Origin: Acinetobacter brisouii
Lineage (GTDB): Bacteria; Pseudomonadota; Gammaproteobacteria; Pseudomonadales; Moraxellaceae
Direction: 5' to 3'
DNA: 32,884 nt
NCBI RefSeq assembly: GCF_008993995.1
Contig: NZ_BKNN01000034.1
Span: 1 to 32,884 of the forward strand
Part shown: positions 17,657 to 26,318 of the stretch, piece by piece
Numbering within the stretch: the stretch's first letter is position 1
Layout: each line of letters begins with the position of its first letter
Position numbers and translations under genes: made by a program
The notes under the pieces: model-generated
Told to the model about the DNA's origin: nothing
Databases searched by the model: none
Seen by the model: only the letters and a program-made list of their open reading frames with translations

Positions 17657-18811
17657 CTATAAAAACTCTTCCAACACACTATTTAAAAATAAATGCCCTT
17701 TCTCGGTACACGCCAGTCGCTCAGGATCTTCGATCAAAAGTTGCTGTTGCTGTAACTTTTCAACTGTTGCTGCAATACTGGACAATGGCAAGCCTGTACG
17801 CTGCTGATAAAACTCACTTGGTACGCCTTCATTTAAACGCAGTGCATTCATCATAAATTCAAAAGGCATATCTTCATCATCTATCCGTTGCCACTGCAAG
17901 GCAGGCGCAGGCACTTTGGCGAGATAATCCTTCGGCATACGGCTTTTCTGGAAACGATAAATACCATCAGGCTGGCTGACTTTACCGTGTGCTCCTGCTC
18001 CAATCGCCAAATAATCACCAAACTGCCAGTAATTCAGGTTATGTCGTGAAGGTAATTCTTTACGCCATGCCGACACTTCGTAATTGATAAAGCCTTGTGC
18101 TTTTAAATACTGCTCACCTTGTTGCTGAATCTCAAGCAGCAAATCTTCTTCAGGTAAAATCGGCTGAGTACGGAAAAATACTGTATTTGGCTCAATGGTG
18201 AGCTGATACCAAGACACATGCGTTGCGCCACATTCCACCGCCAAACGCAAATCCAGTAAAGCTTGTTCAAGGGTTTGCTGTGGCAAGCCATGCATCAGAT
18301 CGACATTGACCCGTTCAAAACCTGCCTGCCGTGCCTGTTGAATGGCTTTTTGAGCATTGTCACTGCTATGAATCCTCCCTAAACGCTGCAAATGTTCGTT
18401 GTCAAAACTCTGTACACCAATCGACAGACGGTTAATTCCTGCCCGTAAATAATCGGCAAATGGCTGATGTTCCAGTGTGCCGGGATTGGCTTCCAAGGTA
18501 ATTTCACAATCCGCAGCAAAATTTAGACGCTGTTTTAATTCAGTAAATAACCACTGATAGCCTGCTGCCGAAATCAGGGACGGCGTTCCGCCACCAATAA
18601 ACACACTCTGAATTTCACGCCCCTGCGCCCATTCAATCTGCGTATCAAAATCTGCAACCAGCGCCTGTAAATATTCCTGTTCCAAATCTAGTGACAATTT
18701 GCCATCGGGGACAGCATGCGAATTGAAGTCACAATATGGACATTTACGCACACACCACGGCATATGAATGTAAAGCGACAACGGAATATTTTGCGGATTA
18801 AACAAGCTCAA
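17657..18811 (-). CDS. hemW: Radical-SAM haem chaperone HemW
   Basis: HemN-like radical-SAM protein that binds haem and hands it to haem proteins; it does not act as a coproporphyrinogen dehydrogenase. The 384 residues carry C20-V-R-K-C24-P-Y-C27-D-F29, i.e. CX3CX2CXF, lacking the fourth cysteine of HemN. GGGTPSLI and VNVDLMHGLPQQT are further family marks. The start is TTG at 18811, giving MSLFNPQNIPLSLYIHMPWC; TAGG lies about eight bases upstream. In many bacteria hemW follows rdgB; here it stands alone, divergent from the YdcZ-family gene. Confidence 0.93.
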   Translation of the reverse strand: MSLFNPQNIPLSLYIHMPWCVRKCPYCDFNSHAVPDGKLSLDLEQEYLQALVADFDTQIEWAQGREIQSVFIGGGTPSLISAAGYQWLFTELKQRLNFAADCEITLEANPGTLEHQPFADYLRAGINRLSIGVQSFDNEHLQRLGRIHSSDNAQKAIQQARQAGFERVNVDLMHGLPQQTLEQALLDLRLAVECGATHVSWYQLTIEPNTVFFRTQPILPEEDLLLEIQQQGEQYLKAQGFINYEVSAWRKELPSRHNLNYWQFGDYLAIGAGAHGKVSQPDGIYRFQKSRMPKDYLAKVPAPALQWQRIDDEDMPFEFMMNALRLNEGVPSEFYQQRTGLPLSSIAATVEKLQQQQLLIEDPERLACTEKGHLFLNSVLEEFL

Positions 18812-18922
18812 GAACTCAGCCTAAAATGAGAAAAAACCATCGCGGATTTTAGCATGTCTGACGCATAAAAGCCGCTCGGCAATGCTACACTGAACTGAAA
18901 ATAACAACAGCAAGGAGCAACC

Positions 18923-19381
18923 ATGAAACTTACAGTCCATCTGTTATGGTTGTGCCCACTTGCCTTTGGCATTGGCATTGCCATGACCTTTCAAACGGCG
19001 ATTAACAGCGCCTTACGCGAATACTTGGAGTCGGCGCTACATGCTGCACTAATTTCGTTTAGTGTTGGTACACTAACGTTATTGCTGCTGGTTCTATTTT
19101 TTACCAAAAGTTTTCCGCACTGGCAGACCTTGAGCCTGTTGCCGTGGTATTTGTGGTTTGGTGGCTGTTTGGGGGTTTATGCGATCAGCATGAGCATTTA
19201 TACTGCCCCCAAACTGGGATTTTTGACCTTTTCGGGTTTGGTACTGTTTGGTCAAATCAGTATGTCGATCTTACTGGATCACTTTGCATGGTTCGGTAAT
19301 GAACGTGTCCCAATCTCTTGGCAACGTGTTTGCGGAGCCGTCGCAATTTTTGTCGGTGTATTACTTACTCTACAACGCTAA
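18923..19381 (+). CDS. YdcZ-type DMT family membrane protein
   Basis: A 152-residue membrane protein with about five hydrophobic segments. The arrangement (FGIGIAMTFQTAINSALRE near the start, FGGCLGVYAISMSIYTAPKL in the middle, FGQISMSILLDHFAWFG, then QRVCGAVAIFVGVLLT) fits the DMT_YdcZ (DUF606) family of half-size drug/metabolite transporters, which may work as dimers. AAGGAG stands at ideal distance from the ATG. The MATE pump gene begins 18 bases after its stop, so the two are probably co-transcribed. The substrate is unknown. Confidence 0.85.
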   Translation: MKLTVHLLWLCPLAFGIGIAMTFQTAINSALREYLESALHAALISFSVGTLTLLLLVLFFTKSFPHWQTLSLLPWYLWFGGCLGVYAISMSIYTAPKLGFLTFSGLVLFGQISMSILLDHFAWFGNERVPISWQRVCGAVAIFVGVLLTLQR

Positions 19382-19399
19382 TTTATTTGAGTATTTTCA

Positions 19400-20749
19400 G
19401 TGCTAAAAACCCCATCAACAGGCGTGGAACTCAAACGCCTGTTTAGTCTTATGATCCCGATTCTGATTACCCAGTTTGCCCAAGCAGGTTTAGGGCTAAT
19501 TGACACCATTATGGCGGGGCATTTATCCGCCAGTGATTTGGCTGCAATTGCGGTCGGTGTTGGAATCTGGATTCCTGTGATGCTGATGTTTACAGGCATT
19601 GTACTGGCAACCACGCCATTGGTGGCTGAAGCACTGGGCGCGCGTCAAGAGAAGCAAATTCCGCATATTGTGCGTCAATCGTTATGGGTCGCAGGATTGC
19701 TTGGCATTTTAGCGTTGCTACTGCTCCAGTTTATGCCACTGCTATTACCGTTATTTAAAGTGCCCACAGATTTGATGCCTAAAGCCAGTCTGTTTTTGCA
19801 TGCAGTGGGTTTTGGTATGCCTGCAATCACCTTATATACGGCACTGCGTTGCTATTCGGAAGCGTTGGGTTATCCGCGCCCTGTCACGGTGATTAGTTTA
19901 TTGTCTTTGGTGGTTCTGGTTCCTCTCGACTATATTTTTATGTACGGCATTGGCCCAATTCCACATTTAGGTAGCGCAGGCTGTGGTTTCGCGACTGCAA
20001 TTTTACAGTGGCTGATGCTCGCCACTTTGGCAGTCTATATTTGGAAAGCCAAAAAATATCAAACACATAAAATTTTCAGTCATTGGGAAGCATTTGACAA
20101 AGCCGTTGCCAAACGAATTTGGAATTTGGGTCTTCCGATTGGTTTAGCCGTGTTTTTTGAAGTCAGTATTTTCTCAACAGGCGCGATTATTCTCAGCCCT
20201 CTGGGCGATACTATTATTGCCGCACATCAAATTGCCATCTCGGTCACTTCACAACTGTTTATGATTCCGATGTCACTGGCGATTGCCCTAACCATTCGGG
20301 TGGGGACGTACTATGGAGAAAAAAACTGGGAAGGTCTGCGTAAGGTGCAAAAACTGGGTTTAATGACAGCGACGGGAACAGCATGTCTGACCATGAGTTT
20401 TATTGCGCTATTTCACAACCAAATTGCTGCGTTATATACCAGTGACCCTGCCGTGACTCAAGTGACGGTGTATTTACTGTTTTTCTGTATTGCCTACCAA
20501 ATGATGGACGCATGGCAAGTCAGTGCCGCAGGCTGTTTGCGAGGGATGCAGGACACACAAGCACCGATGTGGATTACTTTACTGGCGTATTGGGTGGTGG
20601 CGCTGCCGCTAAGCATTTACTGGATTCGTTATCAACAGATGGGGCCGCAAGGAATTTGGATTGGTCTGATTGTCGGACTAAGTGTGGCGTGTGTGCTGCT
20701 TCTTGGGCGTTTGTATCGCATGAATCAGCGATTAAAACGACAAGCTTAA
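19400..20749 (+). CDS. abeM: MATE family multidrug efflux transporter (AbeM-like)
   Basis: Cation-coupled exporter of cationic drugs in the inner membrane. The 449-residue protein has about twelve hydrophobic segments and closely resembles, as I remember it, the Acinetobacter AbeM pump: ITQFAQAGLGLIDTIMAGHL, IYIFMYGIGP-like loops, LGSAGCGFATAILQW, LPIGLAVFFEVSIFSTGA and GCLRGMQDTQAPMWITL. The start is GTG at 19400 with only a weak GAG upstream, which may mean coupling to the YdcZ gene 18 bases before. The AbeM name is by resemblance; drug range is not known for this copy. Confidence 0.88.
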   Translation: MLKTPSTGVELKRLFSLMIPILITQFAQAGLGLIDTIMAGHLSASDLAAIAVGVGIWIPVMLMFTGIVLATTPLVAEALGARQEKQIPHIVRQSLWVAGLLGILALLLLQFMPLLLPLFKVPTDLMPKASLFLHAVGFGMPAITLYTALRCYSEALGYPRPVTVISLLSLVVLVPLDYIFMYGIGPIPHLGSAGCGFATAILQWLMLATLAVYIWKAKKYQTHKIFSHWEAFDKAVAKRIWNLGLPIGLAVFFEVSIFSTGAIILSPLGDTIIAAHQIAISVTSQLFMIPMSLAIALTIRVGTYYGEKNWEGLRKVQKLGLMTATGTACLTMSFIALFHNQIAALYTSDPAVTQVTVYLLFFCIAYQMMDAWQVSAAGCLRGMQDTQAPMWITLLAYWVVALPLSIYWIRYQQMGPQGIWIGLIVGLSVACVLLLGRLYRMNQRLKRQA

Positions 20750-20770
20750 ATTATTGTGCTGCCATAAAAT

Positions 20771-20804
20771 AAAAAACCGCATCCATTTCAGATGCGGTTT
20801 TTTT
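20771..20804. terminator. Bidirectional terminator between the MATE gene and coaBC
   Basis: AAAAACCGCATC (20772-20783), seven-base loop, GATGCGGTTTTT (20791-20802), continuing into more T. Confidence 0.93.
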
Positions 20805-20826
20805 AGTTTACGTATTCAATCAAGAC

Positions 20827-22077
20827 TTAACGATGCAGCGCATCCGCAATCGCTTCAACCAACTGTTGGGCAATTTCCTGCTTACTGGCTTTAGCGAGGT
20901 CACGTTTTGGTAAGGCGTGATTTTGTGCAAAAAACACGGTCATGGCATTTTCATCGGACGCAAAACCAATGTCGCTACGTGACACGTCATTACAAGCGAT
21001 CATATCCAGCTTTTTCGCCACCAGTTTACCTGCCGCATATTCTTCGACATTACGGGTTTCTGCGGCAAAACCGACCATAAATGGGCGTTTCTGCTGCTGA
21101 GCAATCGTCGCGACAATATCTGGGTTTTTAACCAGTGAAACATCCAGTTCATCGCCCGATTTTTTAATTTTATGCTCGGCCACTTGCGCCACACGGTAAT
21201 CTGCCACCGCAGCTGTCGCAATAAAAATATCACAGCCATATTCAAGCTGTTGCATGCTTTGATCCAGCATTTCTAAAGCTGAATGCACATTCACCCGATC
21301 CACACCGTTGGGTGTATCGAGGCTGACAGGGCCTGCGATTAATGTGACTTTTGCACCCGCCGCATAGCAGGCACTGGCTAAGGCAAAGCCCATTTTCCCT
21401 GTACTGTGGTTAGAAATATAACGCACAGGATCAATCGCTTCACGGGTCGGCCCTGCGGTAATCACCACACGTTTACCTGCCAGCAAACCAAATTTTTCAG
21501 CAATCGCACGCTGGGTCTGATGGAAATACAGTTTGACCTGTTCTGCCAAATGCTCAGGCTCAGGCATACGCCCTAAACCGACATCACCACAGGCTTGCGA
21601 ACCTGCTTCTGGCATCACCACATGCACACCATCTTCAACCAAAATCTGTAAATTGCGCTGCGTGGCTTTGGCTGCCCACATTTGCTGATTCATGGCAGGA
21701 GCCACCCAAACAGGCGCTTTAGTTGCCAAATATAAGGTACTCAACAAGTCATCTGCCAAACCATGTGCAAACTTGGCCAGCGTGTCACAACTGGCAGGTG
21801 CAACCAGTAACAGGTCTGCCCAACGCGCCAGTTCAATGTGCCCCATGCCCGCTTCTGCTTCAGGATTCAGCAATTCGGTATGCACAGGATTGCCTGAAAG
21901 TGCCTGAAAAGTGAGTGGGGTAATAAATGCCTGTGCACCATGCGTCATCACCACACGGACATTAAAACCGTAGTCTTTTAGACGGCGAACCAGAATGGCA
22001 CTTTTGTACGCAGCGATACCGCCAGTCACAGCCAACAGAATGTTTTTGCTTGAAATTACGCTTACATCAAAGCTCAC
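20827..22077 (-). CDS. coaBC: Bifunctional phosphopantothenoylcysteine decarboxylase/synthetase
   Basis: Two successive steps of coenzyme A synthesis. The N-terminal flavin-dependent CoaC domain (to about residue 190) has LLAVTGGIAAYKSA, the likely catalytic H80 in GMGHIELARW, PAMNQQMW and the substrate clamp QACGDVGLGRM. The CoaB ligase domain begins near 205 with KRVVITAGPTREAIDPVRYI and SNHSTGKMG, and has AAVADYR and KIKK further on. At 416 residues it is full length. The start is GTG at 22077; no strong ribosome-binding site is visible. The gene is divergent from radC with about 100 bases between starts. In many bacteria coaBC and radC are neighbours, which supports both calls. Confidence 0.95.
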   Translation of the reverse strand: MSFDVSVISSKNILLAVTGGIAAYKSAILVRRLKDYGFNVRVVMTHGAQAFITPLTFQALSGNPVHTELLNPEAEAGMGHIELARWADLLLVAPASCDTLAKFAHGLADDLLSTLYLATKAPVWVAPAMNQQMWAAKATQRNLQILVEDGVHVVMPEAGSQACGDVGLGRMPEPEHLAEQVKLYFHQTQRAIAEKFGLLAGKRVVITAGPTREAIDPVRYISNHSTGKMGFALASACYAAGAKVTLIAGPVSLDTPNGVDRVNVHSALEMLDQSMQQLEYGCDIFIATAAVADYRVAQVAEHKIKKSGDELDVSLVKNPDIVATIAQQQKRPFMVGFAAETRNVEEYAAGKLVAKKLDMIACNDVSRSDIGFASDENAMTVFFAQNHALPKRDLAKASKQEIAQQLVEAIADALHR

Positions 22078-22179
22078 GAGGGGCTACCTTTGTGTTGCAG
22101 TGGCGCTCACAATAGCATTAAATATAGCGAATCCCAAGTCATGGGAAAAACAACAACGATTTATTTAGAATTAGAAAAT

Positions 22180-22890
22180 ATGAGTTTATCTAGCATTAAA
22201 TCGTGGCCCGAACAGGAACGTCCACGCGAACGATTATTAAACCAAGGCGCAAGCAGTTTATCCGATGCCGAATTACTAGCGATTTTCCTGCGTTCAGGTT
22301 CACAGCAATATTCTGCGGTTGAACTTGCCCGAGTACTGATTCAGCATTTTCAAGGGCTTGCGCCTGTATTTGATGCCTCTCTGGATGATTTATCCAATTT
22401 TCATGGCATTGGCCCAAGCAAATACGCCCAACTGATGGCAGTCAAAGAACTGGGACGGCGCTATTTAAGCCAAAGTTACACATCACTGCGCCAAGCGCTC
22501 GATTCTTCCAGTCTGGTCATGGACTATTTGCGTTATGAACTGCAAGGCGAAAAACAGGAAGTCTTTGCTGTGCTCTGCCTAGATGCCGAGCTGCACAAAC
22601 TCGACTTTAAAAAATTATTCTTTGGTTCACTGCAACACTGTGCCATTTCTATCAATCAACTGCTGCGTTATGCCATTTCCCAACATGCCGTACATATCGT
22701 GATTGCCCACACCCATCCGTTTGGTATGGCACAGCCCTCCGCTGCCGATATTGAACTGACAAAACAGATTGATGCTGCGTGCCAACTGCTTGAAATCAAA
22801 TTACTTGACCATTGCATTATTTCACCAACAGGTTCATTCTCTTTCGCGGAGCAACAGCGCTTGCCCTCTCCTTCAGATCTGAACAAGTGA
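22180..22890 (+). CDS. radC: RadC family JAMM/MPN protein
   Basis: Member of the RadC (DUF2466) family, 236 residues, whose cellular role is unsettled despite the DNA-repair name. The N-terminal helix-hairpin-helix part reads PRERLLNQGASSLSDAELLA and FHGIGPSKYAQLMAVKELGR; the C-terminal metalloprotease-like fold carries AHTHPFGMAQPSAADIELT, giving the H-x-H and S-x-x-D metal ligands. Most family members have HNHP at this place; here it is HTHP. The frame is open to 22090 and another ATG is at 22141, but MSLSSIKSWPEQERPRERLL fits the family start best. The bestrophin-like gene begins ten bases after the stop. Confidence 0.88.
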   Translation: MSLSSIKSWPEQERPRERLLNQGASSLSDAELLAIFLRSGSQQYSAVELARVLIQHFQGLAPVFDASLDDLSNFHGIGPSKYAQLMAVKELGRRYLSQSYTSLRQALDSSSLVMDYLRYELQGEKQEVFAVLCLDAELHKLDFKKLFFGSLQHCAISINQLLRYAISQHAVHIVIAHTHPFGMAQPSAADIELTKQIDAACQLLEIKLLDHCIISPTGSFSFAEQQRLPSPSDLNK

Positions 22891-22900
22891 TAGAAGCCTT

Positions 22901-23812
22901 ATGATTGTCCGCGATAAAAGTAATATTTTTAATCTGTTATTTTCTTGGAGAGGCACGATTTTACCCAAAGTCCTGCCATCTTTGGCGGTGGTGATGTTAA
23001 CTTCCGCAGCGATTGCGACATTGACCTTTTATGGCGTTTTGCATGTGCCTCAAGTTCCTGCGATTGGCTTCACGATTTTCGGGGTGATTCTGTCGATTTT
23101 CTTGGGTTTTCGTAACAATGCCTGTTATGACCGTTGGTGGGAAGGTCGCAAACTTTGGGGCGCACTGATTGCCAATGCTCGACATATGGATCGCGATACA
23201 CGCGTCTTATCTCATGCGCGCCGCGAACGGGTCATTCACCATGTGATTGTCTTTTCCAACATGCTGCGCGACCGCCTTCGCCACCAAACTGCCAATCCGA
23301 CCCAACTGCTGGAAACAGGTCGTTTAAATGAACATGCGGTAGAAAAACTCAACCATCATCTGAATGCGCCACAATATACTTTAGGGCTGATTCAATGGGA
23401 ATTGATGCAAGCGCTCAAAGAGGGTGAAATTAGCGATATTTTGTATCAACAGGTCAACCAACATGTCGTGGAAATGGGCAATGTCCAAGCAGGTTGTGAC
23501 CGTATTGCCAGCACACCGCTACCTTTTTCTTATTCTGTATTGCTGAATCGTACTGTGTACTGTTTCTGCTTCTTGCTGCCTTTTAGTCTGGAATCGATTT
23601 TAGGCTTGTGGACACCGCTATTTGTCGGGATTTTGGCATATTTGTTTTTGGGTCTAGACATGCTCAGTGCCGAACTTGAAGAACCTTTTGGCACACAAGA
23701 CAATGACTTGCCATTGGATTCAATTGTCCGTCTGATTGAACGTGAATTGCTGAGTTCACTCGGTAAACCTGTTCCTGCACCGATTCAGGTCGATAATCAT
23801 AATTTGCTATAA
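22901..23812 (+). CDS. Bestrophin-like (UPF0187/YneE) channel protein
   Basis: A 303-residue membrane protein of the bacterial bestrophin family, pentameric ion channels. The hallmark FLGFRNNACYDRWWEGRKLW (about 67-86) directly follows the first pair of hydrophobic helices (25-50, 53-70), and the second pair lies near 210-250 with LPFSLESILGLWTPLFVGIL. The conserved acidic EEPFGTQDNDLPLD follows, as in the family. The gene is ten bases after radC and ends at a strong terminator, so the two form an operon. Ion selectivity is unknown. Confidence 0.9.
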   Translation: MIVRDKSNIFNLLFSWRGTILPKVLPSLAVVMLTSAAIATLTFYGVLHVPQVPAIGFTIFGVILSIFLGFRNNACYDRWWEGRKLWGALIANARHMDRDTRVLSHARRERVIHHVIVFSNMLRDRLRHQTANPTQLLETGRLNEHAVEKLNHHLNAPQYTLGLIQWELMQALKEGEISDILYQQVNQHVVEMGNVQAGCDRIASTPLPFSYSVLLNRTVYCFCFLLPFSLESILGLWTPLFVGILAYLFLGLDMLSAELEEPFGTQDNDLPLDSIVRLIERELLSSLGKPVPAPIQVDNHNLL

Positions 23813-23816
23813 AAAT

Positions 23817-23851
23817 AAAAAATGCTCATCTCACATTATTGAGCATTTTTT
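23817..23851. terminator. Bidirectional terminator between the bestrophin and PHP genes
   Basis: AAAAAATGCTCA (23817-23828) pairs with TGAGCATTTTTT (23840-23851), 12 base pairs, loop of 11. Confidence 0.9.
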
Positions 23852-23975
23852 TATTTCCATCATCCAATCTAGGATAGATGGTGTGCTCAAAAATTTACTC
23901 GGATAAATTGCATTCATGTGAGCAAGGCATTTTTCAAAATTTGTACCCAAAGATCTCTAAGCATCGCTCTCAGAT

Positions 23976-24827
23976 TTAAGCAAAACTCTCCCAAATCCCC
24001 ACCTGTTCGGGACGTGGACGTGGCGCTTGCCCAAGCTTGAGCCACGGCATATGTTCTCCATGAAAATCACTACCGATCGACACTTTTAAATTGTTTTGGG
24101 CAATCATCCGATCCACCATCTGTCGTGTCGAAAGCGGATCACTTTCAGGTGCAAGCTCCACTGCATCGCCGCCACTTTGGGCAAACAACTCAATCAAATA
24201 ACGAGTATTGGTTGCAGACAAATCATAACGGGTCGGATGCGCCAAGACTGCAAAACCTTGTGCTTCATGAATTGCCTGTACGGTATCCTCCAAACTCAGC
24301 CCGTCAAATTTGACATAAGCAGGTTTACCTTCTTTGAGGAATCGGTCAAAGGCTTGCTGTAAACGGCTGACAATGCCATTCTTCAGTAAGGCTTTGGCAA
24401 TATGACTGCGAGTAATCCGATCGGGTTGCTGTTCAACTTCAAGTAAAATTTCAGGATAAAGATCAACTTTTACCAATTGCTGCAACTTCTGACAAATCCG
24501 CTCGGCACGTTCCGCACGAATCTGTTGCTGCTGTTCGAGAACGATTTGTAAAGCTTCAGGATTTTGCATATTCAGTGCCACAATATGCACGCTATAACTT
24601 TTTTTAGTGGCAGGTCGTGACCATTGACTGGAAATCTCAACTCCTGAAATCAATGTGATGCCATGTTGTTCCGCAGCCTGTCTTGCCCGCTCTATCCCTT
24701 GCATCGAGTCATGGTCAGTCAACGCCAATACATCCACACTGCGCTCGGCAGCCAACGCCAAAAGTGCCTCTGGTGACAAAGTCCCATCAGAAATGTTGCT
24801 ATGTGTATGTAAATCTATGACCTGCAT
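23976..24827 (-). CDS. PHP-domain phosphoesterase (RNase AM/YciV-TrpH family)
   Basis: Metal-dependent phosphoesterase; characterised relatives hydrolyse 3',5'-nucleoside bisphosphates and trim RNA 5' ends (RNase AM). The 283 residues contain all PHP metal motifs: DLHTHSNISDG (H7, H9, D14), LTDHD (36-40), SGVEIS with E64, AHPTRYDL, and SIGSDFHGEHMPW near the C-terminus. It is divergent from yciB with 44 bases between the starts. In Escherichia coli the homologue lies near yciO, trpL and the trp operon, while the Acinetobacter arrangement beside yciB is, to my memory, common. Confidence 0.9.
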   Translation of the reverse strand: MQVIDLHTHSNISDGTLSPEALLALAAERSVDVLALTDHDSMQGIERARQAAEQHGITLISGVEISSQWSRPATKKSYSVHIVALNMQNPEALQIVLEQQQQIRAERAERICQKLQQLVKVDLYPEILLEVEQQPDRITRSHIAKALLKNGIVSRLQQAFDRFLKEGKPAYVKFDGLSLEDTVQAIHEAQGFAVLAHPTRYDLSATNTRYLIELFAQSGGDAVELAPESDPLSTRQMVDRMIAQNNLKVSIGSDFHGEHMPWLKLGQAPRPRPEQVGIWESFA

Positions 24828-24871
24828 CTTTTATACTATGCCATTCTCGAAACTGGATTAGATACTCTAAC

Positions 24872-25486
24872 ATGAAAGCACTTTTAGACTTTGTGCCGCT
24901 CATTATTTTCTTTTATTTATATAAAACTGTTGATCCGACCGATAAACATCACCCGCTACTGATGCTGATTGGTTCACCAGGTGGGATCGACAACAATAAT
25001 ATTTTGGCAGCAACCACAGGTCTAATCATTTCCATGTTAGTGGTTTACGGTGTCTTGTTTATTTTCCAGAAATTTCGTTTAGAAAAACAGCAGTGGATTG
25101 TGCTGTTTATGACCGTGATTTTTGGGGGTGTCACCCTCATGCTCAGTGATGACTTTTACATCCGTTTAAAAGCGGCTTTATTGAATTTAGTCTTTGCAGG
25201 TGCATTTGCACTTTCTCCATTTTTCACCAAAGACCGTAGTCCACTGATTAAACGCATGTTCGGCCCAATCCTAGAACTCAGTGCTGCGGGGTGGAAAAAA
25301 CTCAACTACGCATGGGCTATAATGTTTGTGGTGATGTCAGGTTTGCATGTTTTCTTCGCATTTTTATTTGCTCACGGCAAATATTGGGGAGAATTTACTG
25401 CATTTGGTGACATGATCGTGATGTTTTCTTTTATCATTATCCAGTTTGTCGTATTACGAAAACATTTCAAATCTCCAGAAGAGTAA
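24872..25486 (+). CDS. yciB: Inner-membrane septation/spanning protein YciB
   Basis: Integral membrane protein of the YciB/IspA (septation protein A) family, 204 residues, linked in other bacteria to envelope synthesis and cell division. The start MKALLDFVPLIIFFYLYKTV is the family signature; WIVLFMTVIFGGVTLMLSDD, RMFGPILELSAAGWKKLNYAW and EFTAFGDMIVMFSFIIIQFV follow in the expected order. About five to six hydrophobic helices are seen. Between the first two helices lies a polar insert (DPTDKHHPLLMLIGSPGGID), longer than in enteric YciB. It is first in a four-gene operon with yciI 13 bases downstream. Confidence 0.92.
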   Translation: MKALLDFVPLIIFFYLYKTVDPTDKHHPLLMLIGSPGGIDNNNILAATTGLIISMLVVYGVLFIFQKFRLEKQQWIVLFMTVIFGGVTLMLSDDFYIRLKAALLNLVFAGAFALSPFFTKDRSPLIKRMFGPILELSAAGWKKLNYAWAIMFVVMSGLHVFFAFLFAHGKYWGEFTAFGDMIVMFSFIIIQFVVLRKHFKSPEE

Positions 25487-25499
25487 ATCAGAGAAGATT

Positions 25500-25802
25500 A
25501 TGGCTTTATTTGTAGTATCCTGTACCGATCAAGAAGGTACGCTTGAACAACGTATTGCATCCCGTCCTGCACATCTGGCTCGCCTTGAACAGCTCAATGC
25601 TGAAGGTCGCCTGATTGTTGCAGGCCCTATGCCAAAACAGCCAGGTAATCCACAAGCGGGATTTTATGGCAGCACCCTGATCGTTGATTTTGATTCTCGT
25701 GAAGATCTCGACGACTGGCTGAAAGAAGAACCTTATCTCAAAGCAGGGGTTTATAGTCAGGTTGACGTTAAACCTTTCATTCAAGTTTTCCCAAAAGGAT
25801 AA
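25500..25802 (+). CDS. yciI: YciI family protein
   Basis: Small cytoplasmic alpha-beta-barrel protein of 100 residues from the YCII family, whose enzymatic function is unclear. The family's conserved His is in RPAHLARL (22-29), with the Asp in DDWLKEEPYLKAG, followed by the VKPFIQVF C-terminal strand. The start ATG at 25500 is preceded by AGAAG; an upstream in-frame start at 25446 lies inside yciB and is rejected. The yciB-yciI order is common in gammaproteobacteria. Confidence 0.92.
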   Translation: MALFVVSCTDQEGTLEQRIASRPAHLARLEQLNAEGRLIVAGPMPKQPGNPQAGFYGSTLIVDFDSREDLDDWLKEEPYLKAGVYSQVDVKPFIQVFPKG

Positions 25803-25806
25803 AATC

Positions 25807-26301
25807 ATGCGTGTTGTTGTACCAAGCTTACTCAGCTTGTTTTTGCTGAGTTCTTCAGCATGGGCTGTTGAAAACACAGCAACTCAGCCGCAAGCTGCTG
25901 CACCCACGGGTACAACAGCACCAGCGACAACACAAAAACCCACGACTTCACAACCTGCTGCAAAACCTGCACCTGTAAACCTCAACCAACCTGCCCCGAT
26001 TATGGAGCTGACACCTGCGCAAATTGCACAGAAGAAAGCTGAAGAAGATGCTCGTATTAAAGCATTAGTCAAAAACCAATTGACGCGTATGCAGCAATTG
26101 GAAAAAGCTAATCTGGATGCGTTAGCACAAAACCAAGCTCTCCAGCTTAAAAATGACAATTTGAATGTACAGGTTCAGGTCTTACAAAGTGAACGTAGCG
26201 CTCAAATCTTTATGTATGGCGCAGCGACCATGGGCGTTGGGGTGTTAATCGGCTTTCTACTCGCAGGTTATATTTATACTAAACGTCGTCGTCAGTGGTA
26301 A
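25807..26301 (+). CDS. Hypothetical envelope protein with signal peptide, coiled coil and C-terminal anchor
   Basis: Encodes 164 residues. MRVVVPSLLSLFLLSSSAWA is a signal peptide with a likely cut after AWA. Residues 21-65 are a Pro/Ala/Thr/Gln-rich linker. Residues about 70-130 are charged and heptad-like (AQIAQKKAEEDARIKALVKN, then LEKANLDALAQNQALQL), probably a coiled coil. Residues 135-156 form a membrane helix (FMYGAATMGVGVLIGFLLAG) followed by KRRRQW, a positive cytoplasmic tail. AAAAGGA lies upstream of the ATG at 25807, and the gene starts four bases after yciI. It resembles the architecture of periplasmic spacer proteins anchored at the C-terminus. I do not recognise a named family. 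Confidence 0.8.
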   Translation: MRVVVPSLLSLFLLSSSAWAVENTATQPQAAAPTGTTAPATTQKPTTSQPAAKPAPVNLNQPAPIMELTPAQIAQKKAEEDARIKALVKNQLTRMQQLEKANLDALAQNQALQLKNDNLNVQVQVLQSERSAQIFMYGAATMGVGVLIGFLLAGYIYTKRRRQW

Positions 26302-26318
26302 ATCTGAGGTAATTTTGC

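Noticed and set aside
17657-18811. A second oxygen-independent coproporphyrinogen dehydrogenase
   Set aside because: The motif is CX3CX2CXF, the HemW type, without the fourth cysteine of HemN.
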